From: Epiperipatus broadwayi | Taxonomy: Eukaryota > Onychophora > Udeonychophora > Euonychophora > Peripatidae | Length of the DNA: 64,000 bases | Direction: 5' to 3' | NCBI GenBank assembly: GCA_028023455.1 | Contig: JAQFVV010012434.1 | Span: 7,125,157-7,189,156 of the forward strand | Part shown: positions 58,946 through 64,000 of the stretch, piece by piece | Numbering within the stretch: the first letter of the stretch is position 1 | Layout of the letters: the number at the start of each line of letters is the position of its first letter | Notes under the pieces: model-generated | Databases searched by the model: none | The model's input: only the letters and a program-made list of their open reading frames with translations | What the model was told of the DNA's origin: nothing | Translations under genes and position numbers: made by a program

Positions 58946-59110
58946 AAATCAAGTCAGATGTCACATGACCTAATTTAAACAAGCTTGTATTACAAATGTT
59001 CTATAAAGAGCTCACAAATAAACTCTTAACAAGTTTTGCAGAATATCCCTCTGGAGTTAGGGATATTCTGCAAAGCTTGTTAAGAGTTTATTTGTGAGGT
59101 TTTTATAGAA
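58946..59110. mobile_element. Foldback element (family of the 63.2-kb element), short form
   Basis: The arms 58999-59050 and 59059-59110 are about 52 bp, and the centre reads CTGGAGTT. The inner arm sequence AATATCCCT / AGGGATATT and the block CTCTTAACAAG recur at 63.2 kb. The left flank TCAAGTCAGATGTCACATGA also matches the left flank of the 63.2-kb copy, so the element extends to about 58946. Confidence 0.75.
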
Positions 59111-60704
59111 CACACACACATATATATATATGTATATATATATTGAAAGTAAATCCTTCTCATAATCTTTTCATATATAACCATACATTTAAATAAAACT
59201 TATTAGCAACACCAAGGATAAAATTCTAACATTGGACCAGTCCAATGTGGTTTATCCATAAGCTGCAGATAAAAAGACTGTCTATATGTATACTATGATG
59301 AGACGAAGTCAAATCTTAGAACTAGAATGACTTAGAAATCTCTAATGTATAGAAAATCTAAGACAAGTCTGGTGCTAATAACTCATAATTCTTTTACAAT
59401 CATGGAAGAGAATACGACCATAGTTGTGATCTGATGTTGTTAAAATTATGTGTGAAGAGAGAAATGATTGCAAATGTAAAATAAAAAAAGTGTGGTTTAT
59501 TACACAAAATCAATACATAAGGAACCAAAAATCAACACAAGGTTAAAGTTCTCTGCTGACTAATCATAAATATGACATGAAAGTGTTGAAAGTATATTTG
59601 ATGCAATAAATTTTACTATATTTAAACTCTGACTTGGTATTTCTTTTACATTAATAGTTATAATGAGAGAGTATATATATGTAGCAGTGAATAATTATTA
59701 AGCCTAACTTAAAGCTTTACTGATTAATACATAAATGATTGATGTTGCAGTAACCATGAATAAAGTAATAGTTATTATTATGACTGTTGATTTACATGAT
59801 ATGTCATTTATGATTTTTAAAGTTATTATTTTTTATTATTTATAATAAATCAATTGTCAAATGAAAGAAGAAAAATAACTTTTTCACAATCACTAAGTTT
59901 ATTTTTCCTTCAAAAATATGATATAATTTAATATTAAATAATTTCTTTTTAAGTTAAATAAATTCTTCAAAAGATTTAATAAAAGTATTTAGTAATAACA
60001 GCTAAATAGATACACAGGAAAAGTTTAAATAATGTTTAAATTTTTCTAGACATTCAACATTTAATGATATATGATGGAAATAGCACAACATATCATCATA
60101 TTTAAAGTATCATCATCATCACAAACCTTCAGGCAAATATCAATAAATTAGTTCTTAAATGCAAAAAGGATTAAGTCATTCTGTAAGAGGAGTGCTTAAC
60201 TCTTCTGTATTGCTGTTAGGTTCATTCTTCTACCTGTTGATACTTTTTGTAATCTTTCAACTATTGATTTTAATATTAAACCATTTTTATATATAACAAT
60301 TTAATAAATTTGATTTGGTAAAAGTATATGTTTGCAAATAAAAAAGTTCTGAAATTTGTTTTTAAATTTTACAAATATTGAAAAATATGTATATGGTGGA
60401 ATAGGAACAGAGTGATTTTGGAAATGAAAAAAATCTTCTTTGAGTAAAATTTGTTTTTAAAATGTAAGTGAATAAATGTTAATCTCCGATAAATCTATCA
60501 TATTCTGCTTTAAAATATTAAAATTCACTCATAATTTTTAGAATATCTCAAATGATTCTAACACAGTGTTATAATTACATTATAAGTTATCAGTTTTATA
60601 AAACAGTGTGATTCGAATATCACTGTTTCTATATTAATATTATGCTAGAAGTTACTATCATCTATTTTAAAATGTAAAATATATATGTGTAAAATAAAAA
60701 TATG
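59111..60704. other. AT-rich sequence, nothing recognised
   Basis: No supported gene or RNA. Confidence 0.55.
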
Positions 60705-60745
60705 AATATGAGGCAAAAGGCCTCGAAAGCGCTTAGCGTGTAATA
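60705..60745 (+). other. ATGAGGC-hairpin-CGAAAGCGC motif, Penelope-like tail remnant
   Basis: TATGAGGC, AAAA, GGCCTCGAAAGCGCTTAGCG forms a stable GAGGC/GCCTC hairpin followed by GAAA. It shares GAAAGCGCTT with the motif at 6585-6630. The CUGAUGA half of a hammerhead core is not intact. Confidence 0.3.
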
Positions 60746-61954
60746 ATTTCTGTGTATCTTGATAGCTTCACATTCAAGTGTGTCATACGCTTTGTTAATT
60801 TTGTATATTAAATTATCGAATGAGAAGTTTTAAAATCTTTAATATTTTATAATCCTAATATATTTTTAATAATTATTAGATTATCATTGTGTAAAAATAA
60901 TATTATTCAAGAATTTTTCTTATAGTAATCTCACGTGGTTTCAAAATGAATTATATAAAAAAAAATTCATCAAAGATGTGGAGGGAAGACTAAAATGCTT
61001 AGAATTTGCTTCTATTCAATTATATTGATTTCATTATGTTTTTTTAAATTGAAAAATTACCATTAGAAAGTGAGTTTGTTGTTAAAAAATAATTAGTAAA
61101 ATATCTCAATAGATAGCTGTACAAGTGCAATTTAAAGGATCACAATTGCAAAACTTTTTCTGGACTTTTCATGTTGCTTTAAAAAAAGTTAAAAGAAATT
61201 GTTTATTTGATAAATGATAAGCTACCTAATTTTTTTATGCAAAAGTGTGAGAAAAAAACTATTGGCATTGATAAAACTTTTGATCTTGTTAATTCAGCTG
61301 GGATATCAAAAGAAGATGATAGGTATTTGGCGAAATATGCCAGATGAGAAAAGATTTCACAAAATACAAAAGGCTACAAGTTTATTTTAGAAAGGAAACT
61401 CAATTGGTCTCTCTCCCCCATTGCCTTATAAATCAAAAAATATCATATAAGAAAAAGCAATTATAATGATATCCTATGGCAAAAAATGCATTCTAAATTT
61501 AAAATATATAAATCCCTGAAAAAGTTGATTCAAAATATAAAGCTTAAAATTGAAAAAATTGATAGTTAATGAGTCACATTTTACAAAATATATTTTTAAC
61601 ATAAAAAAACGTTTAATTGCTGATTTCTTTTTTAAATGATAACTTTTCAATTTATGGTCTGTCATTATATATCTAAACTACACTGAGAATGACATCTATG
61701 AATCATGATTTGTTAAATTTAATTAAAGAATTGGGGCAAAAGTTAACACAATGTATATTTTTAAATTTATGATTGATCCATTTTGCATTTTATTATCAAA
61801 GTTTTTTTATTTTGTAATTATTTAATCAACAAACTGATTTTTTTAGCAGCTTTATTACTTTTTTTTCTAAAGCAATGTTTTGCGATTTTATTTATGTAAT
61901 TTATTTTAAATAAATACAGTCATAATTAAACAAAAATCAGTCAAACATTGGTGT
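60746..61954. other. AT-rich sequence, nothing recognised
   Basis: No supported gene. Confidence 0.5.
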
Positions 61955-61990
61955 CCCCGGGTTAACGGGTTCGCTTCCCGGCTGATGCTA
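61955..61990 (+). other. tRNA 3'-half-like fragment
   Basis: ACGGGTTCGCTTCCCGG forms a T-arm-like stem with a perfect TTCG-containing loop and is followed by CTGATGCT, like an acceptor 3' strand. No matching 5' acceptor or D-arm is found upstream, so at most a fragment of a tRNA or tRNA-derived SINE. Confidence 0.35.
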
Positions 61991-63155
61991 TGATACATGG
62001 GAAAAAATTATATAAATGTCATATACAAGTATAATTATTTTAAATTTTTTTGGTTTCTCACTAATATTATTTTAGTATACAATAAAACATTTTCATCTGA
62101 GAGAATTAAAATTTCTATAGATACAAAATTACTAGTTAGAAATTTATTAAATAGTTTTTTTTCTCCACGTGTTAATACATTTTGTTGTTGTATTTGATCT
62201 AAGTTTATATTAAACGAAAGTTGCAAAGTCCTTTTTGTGGCCAATATTTTTTTATATTTGCGATCAAAGGAATCATTATTTTCAATATAACAGGGTCAGT
62301 TAAGAGGGTACTTATTAAAAATTAAACAAATAAGTAGCGTTTTCAACGCAAATTTAATACCATTTGGTCATATAAAGTTTATTTTTAATTGCATAATGTA
62401 TGTAATAATCTCCCCCTCCTTTAAAGCAAAAGTAATTTAAGATTTATGATATCTTTTCTTTTGGATAGAATAGGCATTTAATTTTTTTTAGACAAAAAGG
62501 GAATGAATGAATATATTTTAGTAAATAAATAAATTTAAAAATTTATTATTAATGCCCTTTGTTATTGTAAATGATTAAAGTATGTTTTTTAATTATTTAT
62601 TTGAGTGAATATATGTTTTTAATTTATCATTTTTAATGAACGTCTTTTTTACCTTGGATGTGTCATAAATTAAAGTACAACTATCAAAAGCACTGGACAA
62701 AAATGAGATTGGTCTGAATAATCAAAACACAATTATTATATATAAGAAGCAAACTTTGTACTATACTGTACTTTTTAGAAATGAATATTAAGTTAATTTC
62801 CAATAATGTTTTCTTTTTGAAATCACTGTCGATGACATAACCACTCTTTCAAAACAGCCACTATAAAAAGTGGAGGTTTAAAAATAAAAAAAATCAAATT
62901 TTTTTAAAGGTCATTGTAGGAATAATTGATTCTTACTTAAAATAATGAAAACAAATTGAAACTGATTGTTAAAGTGAATTTTTGTGTTTATTATGTATGC
63001 AGAGAAAATTGTACAAGTATAATAAAAATTATTATTATTGATAACTTTAGAAAAAGTTTTGCTTATTAGGGAAAAAAAAGGCTATAACTACTGTTTTACT
63101 TTCAACAACCATTAAAGTAAGTGTAGTTGTTAAATATTATATAAATATTAAAAAA
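61991..63155. other. No supported gene; one unidentified minus frame
   Basis: A minus frame of about 85 codons (about 62290-62035, without ATG) contains LATKRTLQLSFNINLDQIQQ and TRGEKKLFNKFLTSNF, which look protein-like. It has no known motif and no splice support. Confidence 0.35.
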
Positions 63156-63540
63156 AAAAAATCAAGGCAGATGTCACATGACTGCTTGTATTTACAAATG
63201 TTATATATAGAGCTCACAAAACAAGCTCTTAACAAGCTTTGCAGAATATCCCCAACCTCAGACCGGTTTTTGTTACTGGCATCCTCAGTGAGGTGCTAGG
63301 ATATTCCAAGTTATTTAAGTTAGATAGCTGGATTGGAAGACATATGAATGTCTGAAAATTTCAGATTTTCTACTTAATAGTTATACATTAGATAAAGTGC
63401 TGGGCTTGTCCTGTGATTTTTAATCTAATGATTGAATATCCTAGCACCTCCCTGAGGAAGCCAGTAGCAGAAACGGGTCTGAGATTGGGGATATTCTACA
63501 AAGCTTGTTAAGAGCTTGTTTTGTGAGCTCTATATATAAC
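63156..63540. mobile_element. Foldback element with 107-bp arms, full-length family member
   Basis: The arms 63200-63307 and 63434-63540 are nearly complementary over their full length. Landmarks are GAGCTCACAAAACAAGCTCT, TTGCAGAATATCCCCAACCT and GAGGTGCTAGGATATTC. The 126-bp centre is unrelated to the arms. The right arm includes CCTGAGGA..AGCAGAAACGGG, which loosely recalls a CUGANGA-stem-GAAA core. The left flank GCAGATGTCACATGAC is shared with the 58.9-kb copy. Confidence 0.82.
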
Positions 63541-64000
63541 ATATATAAATATGAGTATCTAATCTCATTTTAAAGTTTTCCAACTTCATCTGAACAATGT
63601 GACTGTGTAGAAGAAATGGTGATATATCTCCATTATTTTCTTAAGTATGTTACATTTATTTTCATTTGAACCTCCTTGCTGTAAAAAAGAAAACCAACCA
63701 AATGTATACTTGTTGTCTGGGAAATTATGTAAATCAAAATAAAGAAAACTATTGAAAATTCATTAATATTTTCAAATTGAAAATTTAACACCAAATAATA
63801 TGGGCTATCTCCAAATACTAGATGTATTCATAGATAAGTTAAAACTGCTGTTAAAATATTAATAAAAGGGTTCAGGTAATTATTTTTCTATAATTTTTAA
63901 GACCATTATATATTTTATTTATTATTAATTGTGTTTTTAACCATTTTTTGTCTATTATTTTGTGTATATTTTTATTTATTCTCTGTAGACAATTCAAAGA
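63541..64000. other. AT-rich sequence, nothing recognised
   Basis: No supported gene up to the window end. Confidence 0.55.

Overview
The window is eukaryotic nuclear DNA from an invertebrate animal, very AT-rich (roughly three quarters A+T by eye). It carries spliceosomal intron signals, long tetranucleotide microsatellites, LTR, LINE and Penelope-like retroelements, DNA-transposon MITEs and very few genes. The lineage cannot be proved from sequence alone. A secreted LRR protein with an arthropod-style cysteine cap, an 11-kb intron and several Penelope-like elements would suit an arthropod, possibly an arachnid, but this is a low-confidence guess. Nothing indicates a prokaryote: there are no operons, Shine-Dalgarno sites, CRISPR arrays or rRNA.

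The one convincing host gene is on the + strand. It encodes an extracellular leucine-rich-repeat protein of 842 residues in two coding exons, 19370-21707 and 32764-32954, joined across an 11,056-bp phase-1 intron. Exon 1 has a signal peptide, a cysteine N-cap and 30 complete LRRs. Exon 2 completes the last LRR and adds a short C-cap and stop codon. An acceptor just before the ATG implies a 5'UTR exon upstream that is not identified here.

Layout: 0.4-0.7 kb is a TTTC microsatellite. 0.96-5.16 kb is a minus-strand Ty3/Gypsy-type LTR element that keeps gag and protease but has lost nearly all of pol. One of its LTRs holds a 0.67-kb insertion and the other a 396-bp hAT MITE, and its primer-binding site lies in three tandem copies. 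5.2-19.1 kb is gene-free DNA with microsatellites, SINE-like repeats and foldback elements. 19.4-33.0 kb is the LRR gene. Its intron contains microsatellites, a 3.4-kb array of direct and inverted repeats carrying an X-box-like palindrome (split by a truncated LINE), and one copy of a 2-2.6-kb dispersed repeat. 33-45 kb holds SINE-like copies, a decayed RTE-like LINE, a 0.5-kb element in which terminal inverted repeats enclose an open GIY-YIG nuclease frame, and the second copy of the long repeat. 45-64 kb is mostly empty, with two decayed Penelope-like elements, a tRNA-Glu retropseudogene with target-site duplications, and further MITE/foldback elements including one two-copy family.

Apart from the LRR gene, the coding sequences are fragments of transposable elements, mostly broken. 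I found no defence island, gene cluster or multi-gene system. The most unusual structures are the inverted-repeat element with its open GIY-YIG frame, the X-box-bearing repeat array inside the LRR intron, and the triplicated primer-binding site.
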